The notes: a model not told the origin generated them from the letters alone. DNA of 64,000 nt from Neptunicella marina (GCF_014270035.1 NZ_JACNEP010000010.1:62001-126000), one strand, 5' to 3'; counted from the first letter of the stretch, positions 26,042 through 36,407 are shown. Numbers and translations are program-made.

Positions 26042-27013
26042 TTAAAGCTGCATGCCATCAATGGCTTGCTTGAAAGTGGCGCTGTCCATCACGCTAAGTA
26101 CTTTATTCGCGTATTGGGGATCGGTGGCATAACCTGCCTGTTGTAATTGTTCGAAATAGGCTGCGGGATCTTTAGCCGACTGCATCGCTTCGCTATAACG
26201 ACTGCTATTACTGACAAAACCAGCATAATCACGCATTGAATCTTCAAAGGAACCATAAGCACGAAACTGTGCAAGCTGACGTTTGGGATTACCGCCACTG
26301 TATTCAAGGGTATCCACCAGAGTACGATTACCCTGCCAGTTACGATCAGCTTTAATACCAAACAAATTATGACCGTTTTGGCCCTGCTGACTGTGGATCA
26401 TAAATTTGCCCCAACCTGTTTCCACCGCAGCCTGTGCAACTAAAGCTTTAGCATCGAGACCATATTCAGGTGCAATTTTTTCCGCAATTGGCATGAGTTG
26501 CTGCACAAAGTCCTGTTCATTGCCAAACGCGGCTTGTTTATTGCCACGGGAAATTTGGGCACTGTATTGCGATGGATTGTTGGCACTGTCTGGTGACGTC
26601 TGTTGCGCTTGGTACTGAGCCCGGGCACCCGCTAAATCACCGTTATTACGCAACACGGATGCGGGAATAAAACCATCCTCTCCGCCTAACTGTTGCTCCA
26701 GCATTTTAGCCAATCCCAGGCTGCCTTTGGAGGCGAGATCCATTGCCAGCTGCTGGTCATGCATATCACGGTAAAATTTAACCTGCTCAGAATTAAACGG
26801 GCTGTCTTTATCTGACATCACATCTTCAGCTTTACGCATGGATTTAAGCATCATCTGGATAAAAATGGCCTCAAACTGCGTAGCTGCTTCTTTTAAAGCC
26901 GCTTTATCATTTTTTTTAGCTGCCTGACGCAGTTTATCCAGCCCAGCCAGATCATTGACGTTTCTGGCCTGACTTAACTGAGATTCAATATGACCGTTTA
27001 ACGTATCAGACAT
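26042..27013 (-). CDS. flgJ: Peptidoglycan hydrolase and rod cap FlgJ
   Basis: FlgJ caps the growing rod and opens peptidoglycan. It has 323 residues. The N-terminal rod-capping domain (about 20-105, with FEAIFIQMMLKSMRKA) is joined to a C-terminal glucosaminidase domain (about 165-320) with catalytic E198 in AAVETGWGKF and NLFGIKADRNW. It is thus the fused gammaproteobacterial form. It is 3 bp downstream of flgI. Confidence 0.96.
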   Translation of the reverse strand: MSDTLNGHIESQLSQARNVNDLAGLDKLRQAAKKNDKAALKEAATQFEAIFIQMMLKSMRKAEDVMSDKDSPFNSEQVKFYRDMHDQQLAMDLASKGSLGLAKMLEQQLGGEDGFIPASVLRNNGDLAGARAQYQAQQTSPDSANNPSQYSAQISRGNKQAAFGNEQDFVQQLMPIAEKIAPEYGLDAKALVAQAAVETGWGKFMIHSQQGQNGHNLFGIKADRNWQGNRTLVDTLEYSGGNPKRQLAQFRAYGSFEDSMRDYAGFVSNSSRYSEAMQSAKDPAAYFEQLQQAGYATDPQYANKVLSVMDSATFKQAIDGMQL

Positions 27014-27016
27014 AAT

Positions 27017-28129
27017 TTAGATCACCACCAGTTGCCCTTGAAGCGCACCGGCCTGACGCAGTGCCTCAAGTATTGCCATTAAATCACCTGGCGCAGCACC
27101 CACTTCATTGACCGCGCGCACCAGTTGATCGAGTGTCACACCCGGGTCAAATTTAAACATGCGACTGTCATCTAAATTCACATCAATAATGGATTGTGGA
27201 GTAACCGCGGTTTGCCCATCGGCAAGCGCATTTGGCTGAGAAACATTCTGATTTTCAGCAATAGTGACGGTTAAACCACCATGGGTAACGGCGGCAGGTA
27301 ACAGGCGCACGTCTTTACCGATGACAATCGTACCTGTGCGGCTGTTAATCACCACACGTGCAGGAGCATCGGCTGGGGTAAATTCAAAATTTTCTAAGGT
27401 AGCTAAAAAACCTACGCGCTGCCCTACATCACGCGGCGCAGAAACACGCACAGAGGCAGCATCAATCGGTGTGGCAATCACTGGCCCTTTATCCGGATCA
27501 GCGCCGAGCTTTTTATTGATGGTTTCAGCCAGTGATTCTGCGGTTGAAAAGTCGGGATAATTTAAATTTAAAGTTAAATAGTCTCCCTGAGCAAATCCAC
27601 TGGTCACGGCTCGCTCAACAATACCACCGTTAGGAATGCGCCCAACGGTAGGCGTATTATTGACCACACGTGAACCATCCTGTCCTTGTACGCCAAAACC
27701 GCTAACGACCAGACTCCCCTGGGCTACAGCATAAATTTGTCCATCCAGACCTTTGAGGAAAGTCTGCAACAAAGTACCACCACTTAAGCTACCGGCTTCC
27801 CCCACCGATGACACAGTGACGTCAATTTTTTGTCCGGGTTTGATAAAAGGCGGCAAGGTCGCATGCACCGCAACCGCGGCAACATTTTTGATTTTAGGTT
27901 TTTGTCCGTTTGGCATCATGATGCCGAAATTGGACAACATGGTACGAAAGCTTTGCTCGGTAAACGGACTTTGCTCACCGGTACCGGGTAATCCAACCAC
28001 TAAACCATAACCGATTAACTGGTTACTGCGTACACCCTGAATACTCGCCACATCTTTAATACGCTGAGCATAGGAAAACGGTGTCAAAAGGATGCTGAAA
28101 CTACAAATAATGCTTAACCACTTTTTCAT
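27017..28129 (-). CDS. flgI: Flagellar P-ring protein FlgI
   Basis: FlgI forms the P ring in peptidoglycan. From the chosen ATG at 28129 it has 370 residues with a signal peptide ending PFSYAQ. The open frame runs 38 codons further, into flgH, but that extension is not family-like. AAGGGG lies 6 bases before this ATG, so the longer start is rejected. The core [20 protein letters not shown] and [13 protein letters not shown] are typical. It is directly downstream of flgH. Confidence 0.95.
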   Translation of the reverse strand: MKKWLSIICSFSILLTPFSYAQRIKDVASIQGVRSNQLIGYGLVVGLPGTGEQSPFTEQSFRTMLSNFGIMMPNGQKPKIKNVAAVAVHATLPPFIKPGQKIDVTVSSVGEAGSLSGGTLLQTFLKGLDGQIYAVAQGSLVVSGFGVQGQDGSRVVNNTPTVGRIPNGGIVERAVTSGFAQGDYLTLNLNYPDFSTAESLAETINKKLGADPDKGPVIATPIDAASVRVSAPRDVGQRVGFLATLENFEFTPADAPARVVINSRTGTIVIGKDVRLLPAAVTHGGLTVTIAENQNVSQPNALADGQTAVTPQSIIDVNLDDSRMFKFDPGVTLDQLVRAVNEVGAAPGDLMAILEALRQAGALQGQLVVI

Positions 28130-28139
28130 TTTCATCCCC

Positions 28140-28820
28140 TTAGAAAGGCCACCAGTCGGAGGTAAAGAATCGCGACAACCAACCTTGAGTCTGGGCATTG
28201 GCAAAATTCCCCGTACCACTGTATTGAATACGTGCATTGGCAATTTTGGTTGATTCCACTTCGTTTTGTGGGCTGATATCAGCGGAACGAACGATGCCAG
28301 TTAAACGGATATATTCATCCCCATTGTTCAGCGTCAGCCATTTCTCACCGCGCACAACCAAATTCTGATTAGATAAAACGCGCACCACAGTCACAGAAAT
28401 ATTGCCGCTTAAGCTATTGTTCTGATTAGCCTGGGCATCGCCATTAAAGGTATTCCCAGCATTGACGCCCAGCTGAATTGATTCAGGACCGATATTCAAT
28501 GGATTACCACCCAGACCGGTAATAGGTTGTACGTCAGCAGTGGTAGTTTTGGCTAACCCCGTGGTGGCAGATTTACTGGCGCTGGTACTTTCGCTTAGTA
28601 CCACAGTAATGATGTCACCCACACGACGTGCCTTAACATCAGAATAAAGACTATTGGCTAAATCTGGCTGAAACAGTGATCCATCGTCGGCAATTTTATG
28701 TTCCGGCATATCCGGGATCACTGGCGCATAAAAAGGGTCGTTAGGCAGCGTTTCACGCACCGGTGTAGATTGACAGCCTGTCACTAAAATCCCTGTTAAT
28801 ACGATAAGCCAGTATTTCAT
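28140..28820 (-). CDS. flgH: Flagellar L-ring lipoprotein FlgH
   Basis: FlgH forms the outer-membrane L ring. It has 226 residues with a lipobox VTGCQS (Cys16). Conserved segments are [28 protein letters not shown] and [22 protein letters not shown]. It lies between flgG (12 bp) and flgI in the hook-basal-body operon. Confidence 0.96.
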   Translation of the reverse strand: MKYWLIVLTGILVTGCQSTPVRETLPNDPFYAPVIPDMPEHKIADDGSLFQPDLANSLYSDVKARRVGDIITVVLSESTSASKSATTGLAKTTTADVQPITGLGGNPLNIGPESIQLGVNAGNTFNGDAQANQNNSLSGNISVTVVRVLSNQNLVVRGEKWLTLNNGDEYIRLTGIVRSADISPQNEVESTKIANARIQYSGTGNFANAQTQGWLSRFFTSDWWPF

Positions 28821-28832
28821 ATCAATTATCCA

Positions 28833-29621
28833 TTAAAGTTGCTGAATAACCTGACCAAGCATCTGGTCAACCGATGAAATCACTTTGGAATTCATTTCAT
28901 ACAGGCGCTGGCTTTCAATCAGATTAACCAGCTCTTCAGTCACATTAACGTTGGAGGTTTCCAGAGATCCCTGAACAATTGAGCCGAGGCCATTCAGGCC
29001 GGGTATCCCCTGAATAGGCGCACCACTCACCGCCGTTTCGGTAAACAGGTTTTGTCCAATGGGTTGCAAACCAGTGGGATTAATAAAATTCGAAATCGTG
29101 ATTTGACCCAGTACCACAGGATCTGCTTGTCCCTGAACCGTGGCGGAAACTTCACCATCCTGAGAAATGGTGATTTTTTGCGCACCTTCAGGCACGGTAA
29201 TATTGGGTTGCAATACAAAACCCGCGCCCGGTGTTACAATTTGACCGGTTTCATCCAACGTAAACTGGCCGTTACGCGTATAAGAAATGGTGCCATCGGG
29301 TTGCAGGATTTCAAAAAATCCATCGCCCTGAATCATCATATCCAGTGAACGTTCAGTGGTGATCAGATTTCCCTGCGTAAAGGCCTTTTGTGTGGCAACC
29401 ACTTTACTACCTGCACCAAGCATTAATCCCGACGGTAATTCGGTATCAGCTGATGAGCGACCACCGGGCTGATTGATATTCTGATACAACAAATCTTCAA
29501 AAATCGCGCGGCTTTTCTTATAACCAACAGTACTGGCATTCGCCAGGTTGTTAGAAATAACCGATACATCGGTTTGTGCCGCGTCCAGGCCGGTTTTACT
29601 GATCCAAAGTGCTGGATGCAT
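28833..29621 (-). CDS. flgG: Flagellar distal rod protein FlgG
   Basis: FlgG forms the distal rod. From the ATG at 29621 it has 262 residues, the family length; GGAGG lies 5 bases upstream, so a start 11 codons earlier is rejected. The N-terminus MHPALWISKTGLDAAQTD and the SNNLANASTVGYKKSRAIFEDLLYQ region are diagnostic, as is the C-terminal VNVTEELVNLIESQRLYEMN. Confidence 0.96.
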   Translation of the reverse strand: MHPALWISKTGLDAAQTDVSVISNNLANASTVGYKKSRAIFEDLLYQNINQPGGRSSADTELPSGLMLGAGSKVVATQKAFTQGNLITTERSLDMMIQGDGFFEILQPDGTISYTRNGQFTLDETGQIVTPGAGFVLQPNITVPEGAQKITISQDGEVSATVQGQADPVVLGQITISNFINPTGLQPIGQNLFTETAVSGAPIQGIPGLNGLGSIVQGSLETSNVNVTEELVNLIESQRLYEMNSKVISSVDQMLGQVIQQL

Positions 29622-29697
29622 GTTGTCCTCCGGTGTTACTACTGGTGATATCACTCACCGTGAAAAATAAACTCAAATGCACAGCCATAACGAACAG

Positions 29698-30441
29698 TTA
29701 CAGGATCCGCATCAACATATTGCCGCGACTATCAAGGTCATCAGCCTTTTTCATTAACTTAACCTGCATTTCATAATGACGTTGCAGACTGATTAAACTG
29801 ACCATTTCTTCCACCGGGTTAACATTACTGTTTTCCAGCATGCCACTGCGTATTTGCACTGTAGCGTCGGCATCCGCGATCTGACCGTCCTTTTGACGAA
29901 ATAATCCGTCTAGTCCACGTTCAATGGCGTTATATTCGGGTTTAACCAGTTTAATTCTTGCAACTGGCTCCATAACGGTTGCAGGAGCACCCAGTGGCTG
30001 AACCGAAATGGTTCCATCATTAGCAATATTGACGTTTTGCAACGGAATAGGCAGTTGTATGGGCCCGGCATCACCAATGACCGGGTTACCAGCAACATCG
30101 GTTAGCATGCCATTCGCATCCACATGCAAGTTACCTGCGCGGGTATAGGCTTCGTTACCCTGTTTATCGTTAACCGCAAACCAGCCATCCCCTTGTAACG
30201 CAATATCTAGAGAGCGCTCAGTCTGGATCATCGCCCCACCCTCATAATCATTGGTGGGACTTTCAGTCATGGCAAATACCCGGGTAGGCAAACCTTCACC
30301 AAACGCAGGCATAGCACGGGCTTGCTCCAACTGGGCTTTAAACCCTGTGGTTTGAGCATTGGCGAGGTTATTGGCACGTAAGCCGGTAGCCAGTAAATCC
30401 TGACTGGCGCCACTGCTGGCGATATAGAGCATTTTATCCAT
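29698..30441 (-). CDS. flgF: Flagellar proximal rod protein FlgF
   Basis: FlgF is a rod component. It has 247 residues from the ATG at 30441, which has AGGA upstream and gives the typical MDKMLYIASSGASQDLLATG start. The open frame 28 codons further upstream runs through a sigma-54-type promoter at 30482-30497 and is rejected. It is first of the flgFGHIJKL group. Confidence 0.95.
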   Translation of the reverse strand: MDKMLYIASSGASQDLLATGLRANNLANAQTTGFKAQLEQARAMPAFGEGLPTRVFAMTESPTNDYEGGAMIQTERSLDIALQGDGWFAVNDKQGNEAYTRAGNLHVDANGMLTDVAGNPVIGDAGPIQLPIPLQNVNIANDGTISVQPLGAPATVMEPVARIKLVKPEYNAIERGLDGLFRQKDGQIADADATVQIRSGMLENSNVNPVEEMVSLISLQRHYEMQVKLMKKADDLDSRGNMLMRIL

Positions 30442-30481
30442 GACAACTTCCTGACCTGCTAAAACGATTACTAAATGAAAT

Positions 30482-30497
30482 TGCAAATTTGATGCCA
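30482..30497 (-). promoter_or_regulatory. Sigma-54-type promoter before flgF
   Basis: On the minus strand TGGCATCAAATTTGCA shows the invariant GG-N10-GC with TGGCA and TTGCA, about 40 bp before flgF. It fits class II/III flagellar control by RpoN and an FlrA/FlrC-type activator, which is not in the window. Confidence 0.7.
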
Positions 30498-30631
30498 GTG
30501 AATCGATTAATGCACCAGGCGGCAATACAAGCGGTCAAATAAAAGGCAAACCGTTCACAATTTACGCAATATGGCAGCCAATTGCCACGGTTGTCGGCAA
30601 AAAGTGGTCGCCAAGAGATTTAAATAAACAT

Positions 30632-30660
30632 AAAAAAACCACCGCAAGTGGTGGTTTTTT
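30632..30660 (-). terminator. Intrinsic terminator after flgE
   Basis: ACCACC/GGTGGT stem flanked by A7 and T6 runs, so it can work in both directions. It lies 22 bp after the flgE stop and separates flgBCDE from flgFGHIJKL. Confidence 0.8.
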
Positions 30661-30681
30661 GTCACTGATAACCTAATTAAA

Positions 30682-32073
30682 TTATCGGATATTCAATACC
30701 GTCTGATTTAGCTGATTATTGACTTCCAAGGCTCTGGAGTTCGCCTGGAAATTACGCTGCGCAATAATCATATCAATCAGCTCTGTGGTCAGGTTGACGT
30801 TGGCTTGCTCCAGTGCACTTGAGTTGATTTCCCCAAAGGTACCGGTAGTTGCCTCACCAGCCAGAGCTTCACCAGAGAGGATACTTTCCTGCCAGCTGGT
30901 ATTGGATTGCTGGGTTAAGCCCTGGTCATTGGCAAAACGCACCAGTGCTACACGGGTAATTGGCTCAGAGGTACCATTGGAGTATGTCGCACGTACTAAA
31001 CCATCCGGGCCGATATCAATACCAGTTAAACGGCCTACCGGTAAACCATCTTGTTCAAGCGCAGTTACCTCAAATGCAGATGCAAACTGAGTAATTTCAT
31101 CCGGAGTCGCGCTTCCCGGATCTAGCACCAAATTAGTAGTAATTGTCTGTGTTGGGTCTGACCCATTAATTAAAGGCGGATTACCTAACGGCTCAGACAC
31201 CACATCACCCGTTGCAATTGAAGTTCCATCAGCATTTTGCATCTCAGTAAAATCGCCTCCGCTAGAAAAAATCATTCGAAATCCCGACACGATATTTCCA
31301 GATGAGCCACCTACTGTATTATCCCCAGAGGCAAACGGTGGTGTTAAAGGCGGACTCCCAGGGGTATCTCCTTGGGTATTTACCGGCACATCATCAATAT
31401 AGGTAACTCCAACCCACTCATTCGCATTGGCCGCATCCTTTAAAAAGTAATAGGTCATAACATGACTATCGCCCAATGAGTCATACACCGTAATTGACGT
31501 GGCAGAGTTATATGTCAGAGGGTCATCCGGATCAAACAAATTTAGATCAACTGCATCTTCATTGGCTGGTAAATTAAATTTAGGTTCCACTTCTGTTGTT
31601 CTCTGCGGTGAGCCCGAAGAATCAGGAATACGTACCGGCACAGTGGTACTCAAAGCAACTGAAGCTGATGTACCATCAGGGTTAACCGGAAAACCCATTA
31701 AGTGATCACCATTAGAGTTAACCACAAAGTTTTCTGCATCGAGTTTAAACGTCCCTGCACGGGTAAAGGAGAAATCACGAGAGGAAACTTCCGGAATGGT
31801 AGCAAAAAAGCCATTACCGGTAATCGCTAAATCCAGTGCGTTTTGGGTAAACTGCAGGCTTCCCTGACTAAACTGTTGTGCCACTTCCTGAGTTAATACA
31901 CCGTCACCCACTTTGGTTTTACCACCAGCCAGTAAACTGGCAGCATATACATCACCAAATTCAGCACGGGATTCTTTAAATCCAACCGTATTTACGTTGG
32001 CAATGTTATTCGCTGTGGTATCTAAATCTTTTTGAGCGGCATTTACACCACTTAATGCAATATTAAAAGACAT
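30682..32073 (-). CDS. flgE: Flagellar hook protein FlgE
   Basis: FlgE is the hook subunit. It has 463 residues. The N-terminus MSFNIALSGVNAAQKDLDTTA with NNIANVNTVGFKESRAEF and the C-terminus VNLTTELIDMIIAQRNFQAN are conserved. The central D2 part (about 160-300) is variable. It lies 17 bp after flgD and ends the flgBCDE transcript at the terminator near 30650. Confidence 0.96.
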   Translation of the reverse strand: MSFNIALSGVNAAQKDLDTTANNIANVNTVGFKESRAEFGDVYAASLLAGGKTKVGDGVLTQEVAQQFSQGSLQFTQNALDLAITGNGFFATIPEVSSRDFSFTRAGTFKLDAENFVVNSNGDHLMGFPVNPDGTSASVALSTTVPVRIPDSSGSPQRTTEVEPKFNLPANEDAVDLNLFDPDDPLTYNSATSITVYDSLGDSHVMTYYFLKDAANANEWVGVTYIDDVPVNTQGDTPGSPPLTPPFASGDNTVGGSSGNIVSGFRMIFSSGGDFTEMQNADGTSIATGDVVSEPLGNPPLINGSDPTQTITTNLVLDPGSATPDEITQFASAFEVTALEQDGLPVGRLTGIDIGPDGLVRATYSNGTSEPITRVALVRFANDQGLTQQSNTSWQESILSGEALAGEATTGTFGEINSSALEQANVNLTTELIDMIIAQRNFQANSRALEVNNQLNQTVLNIR

Positions 32074-32090
32074 CGCTGATGCTCTCCTCG

Positions 32091-32777
32091 TTAACTACCA
32101 ATTTCCAGTACGTCAGAAAGTTTCACACTCTGCTCGCCCTGAAGATTGAGAATAATGCCCTGACTACTGGATGCCAGACTCACACTGTCAACATGACGGT
32201 GCATGGCTGTAACTAATTCTTCGGATTCACCGCCAACCGTTCCGTTGGCTTTAATGGTGTAATTGCCTGCCGGCAATTGATTGCCGTTTTGATCTTTGCC
32301 ATCCCAGGTAAATTCAATATTCCCTGCGGCATGGTCACCTAATGGCATGACCCTTACTGTTTCACCATAACTGTTTTGAATGGTCAGCTTCATCGAATAT
32401 GACGCCTGGTCGGTAATGATCATTCCAGTTACATCTTCACCTTCCTGCATTACTGTTTCGTTGCCCTGAATCAATACATTCTGGCCAATCAGACTGGATG
32501 CCTGGAGCGCTTGATTTGATGTCATCGAAGCCGCAAACGTATCAAACTTTTCATTAAGCTGATTTAAGCTGTCCGCCATAGTAAATTGCGTCATTTGCGC
32601 AATCATCTGGTCATTATCCACCGGTTTGGTGGGGTCCTGATTAGACAACTGTTCGGTTAATAAAGAGAAAAAGTCTTCCTGTGATAATTTACCGTTATCT
32701 TTTTGGCCGTCTTCTATTTTATTGTCCTGCCAGTAATAATCATTCGACAGGCCGCTTCTGTTTACACTATCAACCAT
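32091..32777 (-). CDS. flgD: Hook-capping/scaffold protein FlgD
   Basis: FlgD is the temporary cap for hook assembly. It has 228 residues. Residues about 34-66 carry LSQEDFFSLLTEQLSNQDPT and PVDNDQMIAQMTQFT, the family signature. A C-terminal FlgD Ig/tudor part follows with FTWDGKDQNGNQLPAGNYTI. It is 10 bp after flgC. Confidence 0.96.
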   Translation of the reverse strand: MVDSVNRSGLSNDYYWQDNKIEDGQKDNGKLSQEDFFSLLTEQLSNQDPTKPVDNDQMIAQMTQFTMADSLNQLNEKFDTFAASMTSNQALQASSLIGQNVLIQGNETVMQEGEDVTGMIITDQASYSMKLTIQNSYGETVRVMPLGDHAAGNIEFTWDGKDQNGNQLPAGNYTIKANGTVGGESEELVTAMHRHVDSVSLASSSQGIILNLQGEQSVKLSDVLEIGS

Positions 32778-32787
32778 GACTATCTCC

Positions 32788-33210
32788 TTATTGTCCCTGA
32801 CCTAATTGCAGTACACGGCGAAAAATACGCTTAGTGGTATCAGCAACCTGCACATTAGTTTCGTAGGACTTGGATGCTGAGATCATGTCAGCCATTTCCT
32901 CTACGACATTAACGTTGGGTTTGTAGATATAACCGTCTTTGTCAGCCATTGGGTGATTAGGATTGAATTCAATTTGCAATGGTTTGGGGCTTTCAACAAT
33001 CCCAAGCACTTGAACACCAACGCCCTGCGACTGATTTTCTGTTGCTTTTTGTAATTCTGCCGCGAATACAGGCTTACGAGCTTTATAAGTCTGGTCGTAA
33101 CTACTGCTTACACTGTTGGCATTGGCAATATTACTGGCTACTGTATTTAAGCGTACGTTTTCCGCGCTCATACCAGTGGATGCGATATTCATGACATTAA
33201 AAAGGCTCAT
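32788..33210 (-). CDS. flgC: Flagellar basal-body rod protein FlgC
   Basis: FlgC is a proximal rod protein of 140 residues. It shows NVMNIASTGMSAENVRLNTVASNIANANS and ends with VVEEMADMISASKSYETNVQ. Its start overlaps the flgB stop by 4 bp, indicating coupling. Confidence 0.96.
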   Translation of the reverse strand: MSLFNVMNIASTGMSAENVRLNTVASNIANANSVSSSYDQTYKARKPVFAAELQKATENQSQGVGVQVLGIVESPKPLQIEFNPNHPMADKDGYIYKPNVNVVEEMADMISASKSYETNVQVADTTKRIFRRVLQLGQGQ

Positions 33211-33611
33211 GATCCTTGTCCTCCGCTAATGGCCTTCTTCAACCCTTTGATTTTGCCATTCAAAAATTCAATACCCACCTGATAGCGCATCCCCGTATCT
33301 AAAAACGCATTACGTTCCTGCTGTACGTCTACATCATTGCCATCCCCGGTATCCGGTTGCAGGGGCGAACGGTACATTATTGCCTCGTTAGTCTGCATTT
33401 GCGCTTTGATGTGCTTGCTGTCGGTAGTGGTCAACTTGTGCGTGCGCTCATAATTGGCGCTTGCCATAGCTTGTTTAAAATCTAAGTCTTTGGCTTTGTA
33501 ACCAGGAGTGTTGGCATTGGCTAAATTACCGGCAATGATCTCCATGCGATCATTTCGCAGATTTAGCGCCTTATGATGGAAGCCCACCAATTTATCAAAA
33601 CTTATTGCCAT
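33207..33611 (-). CDS. flgB: Flagellar basal-body rod protein FlgB
   Basis: FlgB is a proximal rod protein of 134 residues. It has KALNLRNDRMEIIAGNLANA and TPGYKAKDLDFKQAM. A strong AGGAG site precedes the ATG. It is first in flgBCDE, with a sigma-54 promoter 30 bp upstream. Confidence 0.96.
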   Translation of the reverse strand: MAISFDKLVGFHHKALNLRNDRMEIIAGNLANANTPGYKAKDLDFKQAMASANYERTHKLTTTDSKHIKAQMQTNEAIMYRSPLQPDTGDGNDVDVQQERNAFLDTGMRYQVGIEFLNGKIKGLKKAISGGQGS

Positions 33612-33641
33612 AAACGTTTCTCCTACTTCTGAGAAATATTT

Positions 33642-33657
33642 AGCAATAGCTATGCCA
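33642..33657 (-). promoter_or_regulatory. Sigma-54-type promoter before flgB
   Basis: On the minus strand TGGCATAGCTATTGCT, GG-N10-GC, with TGGCA and TTGCT matching the consensus halves. It drives flgBCDE. Confidence 0.75.
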
Positions 33658-33705
33658 GAATAAATTTAGTGGGGCTTAATTATGGGTAAATTATCAGAAA
33701 TATGG

Positions 33706-34536
33706 TTATTTCTTAGCGTAATACATGCCTGGAGAACAGCGGTGCAAGGTAAATTTATCAGATAATCCTGCCATCGACTCTGACGCACCAACCATTAAAA
33801 TGCCCTCGGAATGTAAACTAGCGGCAATATTTTGCAATATCCGGGTTTTCATTTCCGCAGAGAAATAAATCAGTACATTACGACAAAATACGATGTCAAA
33901 CTTGCCTAACGAGCTGTAGGAATCAAGTAAGTTCAGAGAACGAAAGGAAACAAGCTTGCGCACTGCGGCGGTGACTCGCATATCGCCATTGCCGACTTCT
34001 TCAAAAAATCTGGCTCTGCGTTCCGGAGATAACCCTCTTGCCAGCGACAAATGGTTGTATTCCGCCTTACTACAGCGCTCAAGCATTTCTGAGGAAATAT
34101 CGGTACCAATAATTTGTATACCGCCGGGAAACGCGCCAGGTTTAGACTGCAAATACTCCTGAATAATCATTGCAATCGAGTATGGCTCCTGACCAGAGGA
34201 ACAAGCAGCGGACCAAATTTTTACCGGCGTTCTGCGTCCAGCCAGTTTATCCAGCAGTTGCGTTTTTAATATATCGAAGGGATAGGTATCTCTGAACCAC
34301 AAGGTTTCGTTGGTTGTCATGGCATCAATAATCGCGGCATTTAACTGCCGGTCGGAGCCACGAGTGAATTTCAACAGCAGTTCTGATAAATCAGCTTGCC
34401 CATAGCGATTAACTAACGGACCTAACCGACTTTTTACCAGGTATTGCTTGTTTTCACCTAAAACGATCCCACATTGTTTTTCCAGATACTGACAAAATTC
34501 CGGATAATGACGGACTTCAAGTTCAGTGAATGACAC
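33706..34536 (-). CDS. cheR: Chemotaxis protein methyltransferase CheR
   Basis: CheR methylates glutamates of chemoreceptors using S-adenosylmethionine. It has 276 residues. An N-terminal helical domain precedes the methyltransferase core with IWSAACSSGQEPYSIAM, IGTDISSEMLERC and DIVFCRNVLIYF. It is 9 bp downstream of cheV and about 95 bp upstream of flgB, the usual Vibrio/Alteromonas order. Confidence 0.96.
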   Translation of the reverse strand: MSFTELEVRHYPEFCQYLEKQCGIVLGENKQYLVKSRLGPLVNRYGQADLSELLLKFTRGSDRQLNAAIIDAMTTNETLWFRDTYPFDILKTQLLDKLAGRRTPVKIWSAACSSGQEPYSIAMIIQEYLQSKPGAFPGGIQIIGTDISSEMLERCSKAEYNHLSLARGLSPERRARFFEEVGNGDMRVTAAVRKLVSFRSLNLLDSYSSLGKFDIVFCRNVLIYFSAEMKTRILQNIAASLHSEGILMVGASESMAGLSDKFTLHRCSPGMYYAKK

Positions 34537-34545
34537 TTAGGTTCC

Positions 34546-35475
34546 TTAATGCTCTTCCAGCCCTAACCACTTTTTGACTGCAGAGGCCAGTTCATCAGGA
34601 TGGAACTTGGCGATAAAATCATCTGCACCCACTTTTTTAACCATAGCCTGATTAAAAATACCACTTAGGGATGTATGAAGTATGACGTGTAAATCTTTTA
34701 ATTCGGGTGTACTTTTAATTTCCGCCGTCAGGGTGTAACCATCCATTTCAGGCATTTCGATATCGGATACTAACACACCTACCTGATCGGTTACATTACC
34801 TGTCTCAGCGGCAATTTCTTTTAAACGCTCAAGGGCTTCCTGACCATTTTTAGCCATTTCAATCTTTAAACCAAGTACGGTAAGGGCTTTGTTCACCTGA
34901 TTTCGTGCAACTGATGAGTCGTCGGCAATAAAAATAATTTTATCGCGCACATTGGTTACATCCAGATCTTTAGTAACAGCTTCACTTACATCAGTATTGA
35001 TCGGTGAAATTTCGTGCAGAATTTTTTCTACATCAAGAATTTCTATCAGTTCTTTATCAACTTCTGTTACCGCCGTTAAATAGCTTTTACGCCCGGATCC
35101 TTGCGGTGGAGGCATTACCGAATCCCAGTTGATGTTGATAATACGCTCAACGGAATCAACTAAAAATCCCTGAATGGAACGATTATATTCGGAAATGATG
35201 ATAAACCGTTTATCGAGGTCATCGATCATTTTGCCGCCGGTTGCCATACTTAGATCGATAACAGAAATTGTCTGACCACGAATATGAGCTATCCCCCGGA
35301 CAAAAGGATTTAACTTGGGCATTGCTGTTAAAGGTGGACATTGTAAAACTTCACGAACTTTAAACACGTTAATGCCAAATCGTTGACGGCCACTTAATTT
35401 AAATAACAATAATTCAAGTCGATTAGCCCCAACTAACTGCGTACGCTGATTAACCGAATCTAAAACTCCAGCCAT
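34546..35475 (-). CDS. cheV: Chemotaxis coupling protein CheV (CheW-receiver fusion)
   Basis: CheV links receptors to CheA and is itself phosphorylated. It has 309 residues: an N-terminal CheW domain (about 15-160) and a receiver domain (about 178-305) with acidic pocket D185-D186 and phospho-acceptor D238 in VSDIEMPEMDG. It forms a pair with cheR and is divergent from flgA across 126 bp. Confidence 0.96.
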   Translation of the reverse strand: MAGVLDSVNQRTQLVGANRLELLLFKLSGRQRFGINVFKVREVLQCPPLTAMPKLNPFVRGIAHIRGQTISVIDLSMATGGKMIDDLDKRFIIISEYNRSIQGFLVDSVERIININWDSVMPPPQGSGRKSYLTAVTEVDKELIEILDVEKILHEISPINTDVSEAVTKDLDVTNVRDKIIFIADDSSVARNQVNKALTVLGLKIEMAKNGQEALERLKEIAAETGNVTDQVGVLVSDIEMPEMDGYTLTAEIKSTPELKDLHVILHTSLSGIFNQAMVKKVGADDFIAKFHPDELASAVKKWLGLEEH

Positions 35476-35601
35476 CTATTACTCCAATATAAATAAAGCA
35501 GGCACGGATATTGCCTTTACTAGTGCAATACATTCATTTTGCCTGAAATATGACACTAACATACACCAATTAGTGTTTAAGCATAGTCAAACAGAACAAA
35601 A

Positions 35602-36318
35602 GTGAACATGAAAAAATTATTGTCAGCTATAAAGATACACCAACTTTCATTATTTCTATCTATGTTTATCGGCCTTAATTGTGATGCTTTAGCACAATCG
35701 GTACAACATGACGAAATTATGCAGCTAGGTGAACAATATGTGCTCGCCGAACTCAATGCTGGCCCCGAACACCACATTACAGCCAAAGCCATGCCAATTG
35801 ATAACCGAATAGATATCCCGGCATGCCCACAATCGTTCGATATCGCTGCGGCACCTAACGCCTTGTTACAATCAAATGTAACAGTAAAAGTTAGCTGCCC
35901 AGCCAACAACTGGTTCATCTATTTTGTGGTTAAGGTAAAAGAAACGCAGCTGGTTATTGTAGCAAATAATGCCCTTTCACCAGGAAGTTTAATTACCGCC
36001 GAAGATATTGAAACTGAGGAACTGGATAAAAGTTTGTTGCGCTACAGCACGTTTACATCAGCAGATGATGTTATTGGCGCCAGAGCTAAACGGCGTTTAA
36101 TAGCCGGACAACCCATCTCCCCCAATCAGTTGTGTTTTGTGTGTAAGGGGGACGCCATTACCATCATTGCTAAAGGCGCAGGTATTCAGGTCAAAGCGGC
36201 AGGTATTGCCCAACAGGATGGGAATGTAGGTGAACAAATTCTGGTGCGTAATGAACGCACAAAGAAAGTGGTTAATGCACAAGTAGACAGCACCAGTGAA
36301 GTAATAGTCAGGCTGTAA
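35602..36318 (+). CDS. flgA: Flagella P-ring assembly chaperone FlgA
   Basis: FlgA is a periplasmic chaperone for P-ring assembly. It has 238 residues with an N-terminal signal peptide (about 30 residues, ending CDALAQ) and a SAF/antifreeze-like C-terminal domain: NALSPGSLITAEDIE, RLIAGQPISPNQL and GEQILVRNERTKKVVNAQV. It is the first of the plus-strand flgA-flgM-flgN set and divergent from cheV. Confidence 0.94.
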   Translation: MNMKKLLSAIKIHQLSLFLSMFIGLNCDALAQSVQHDEIMQLGEQYVLAELNAGPEHHITAKAMPIDNRIDIPACPQSFDIAAAPNALLQSNVTVKVSCPANNWFIYFVVKVKETQLVIVANNALSPGSLITAEDIETEELDKSLLRYSTFTSADDVIGARAKRRLIAGQPISPNQLCFVCKGDAITIIAKGAGIQVKAAGIAQQDGNVGEQILVRNERTKKVVNAQVDSTSEVIVRL

Positions 36319-36407
36319 TTTCGGCTTGTAAAATGCTAGAATAACAGTCAATTTACATCTTTTGGTATTTACATGATTTATGTGATACTAAAATAATTAA
36401 AAACCTC

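Noticed and set aside
28130-28243. Long start for flgI overlapping flgH
   Set aside because: The inner ATG has AAGGGG and begins a signal peptide. The extension hides it.
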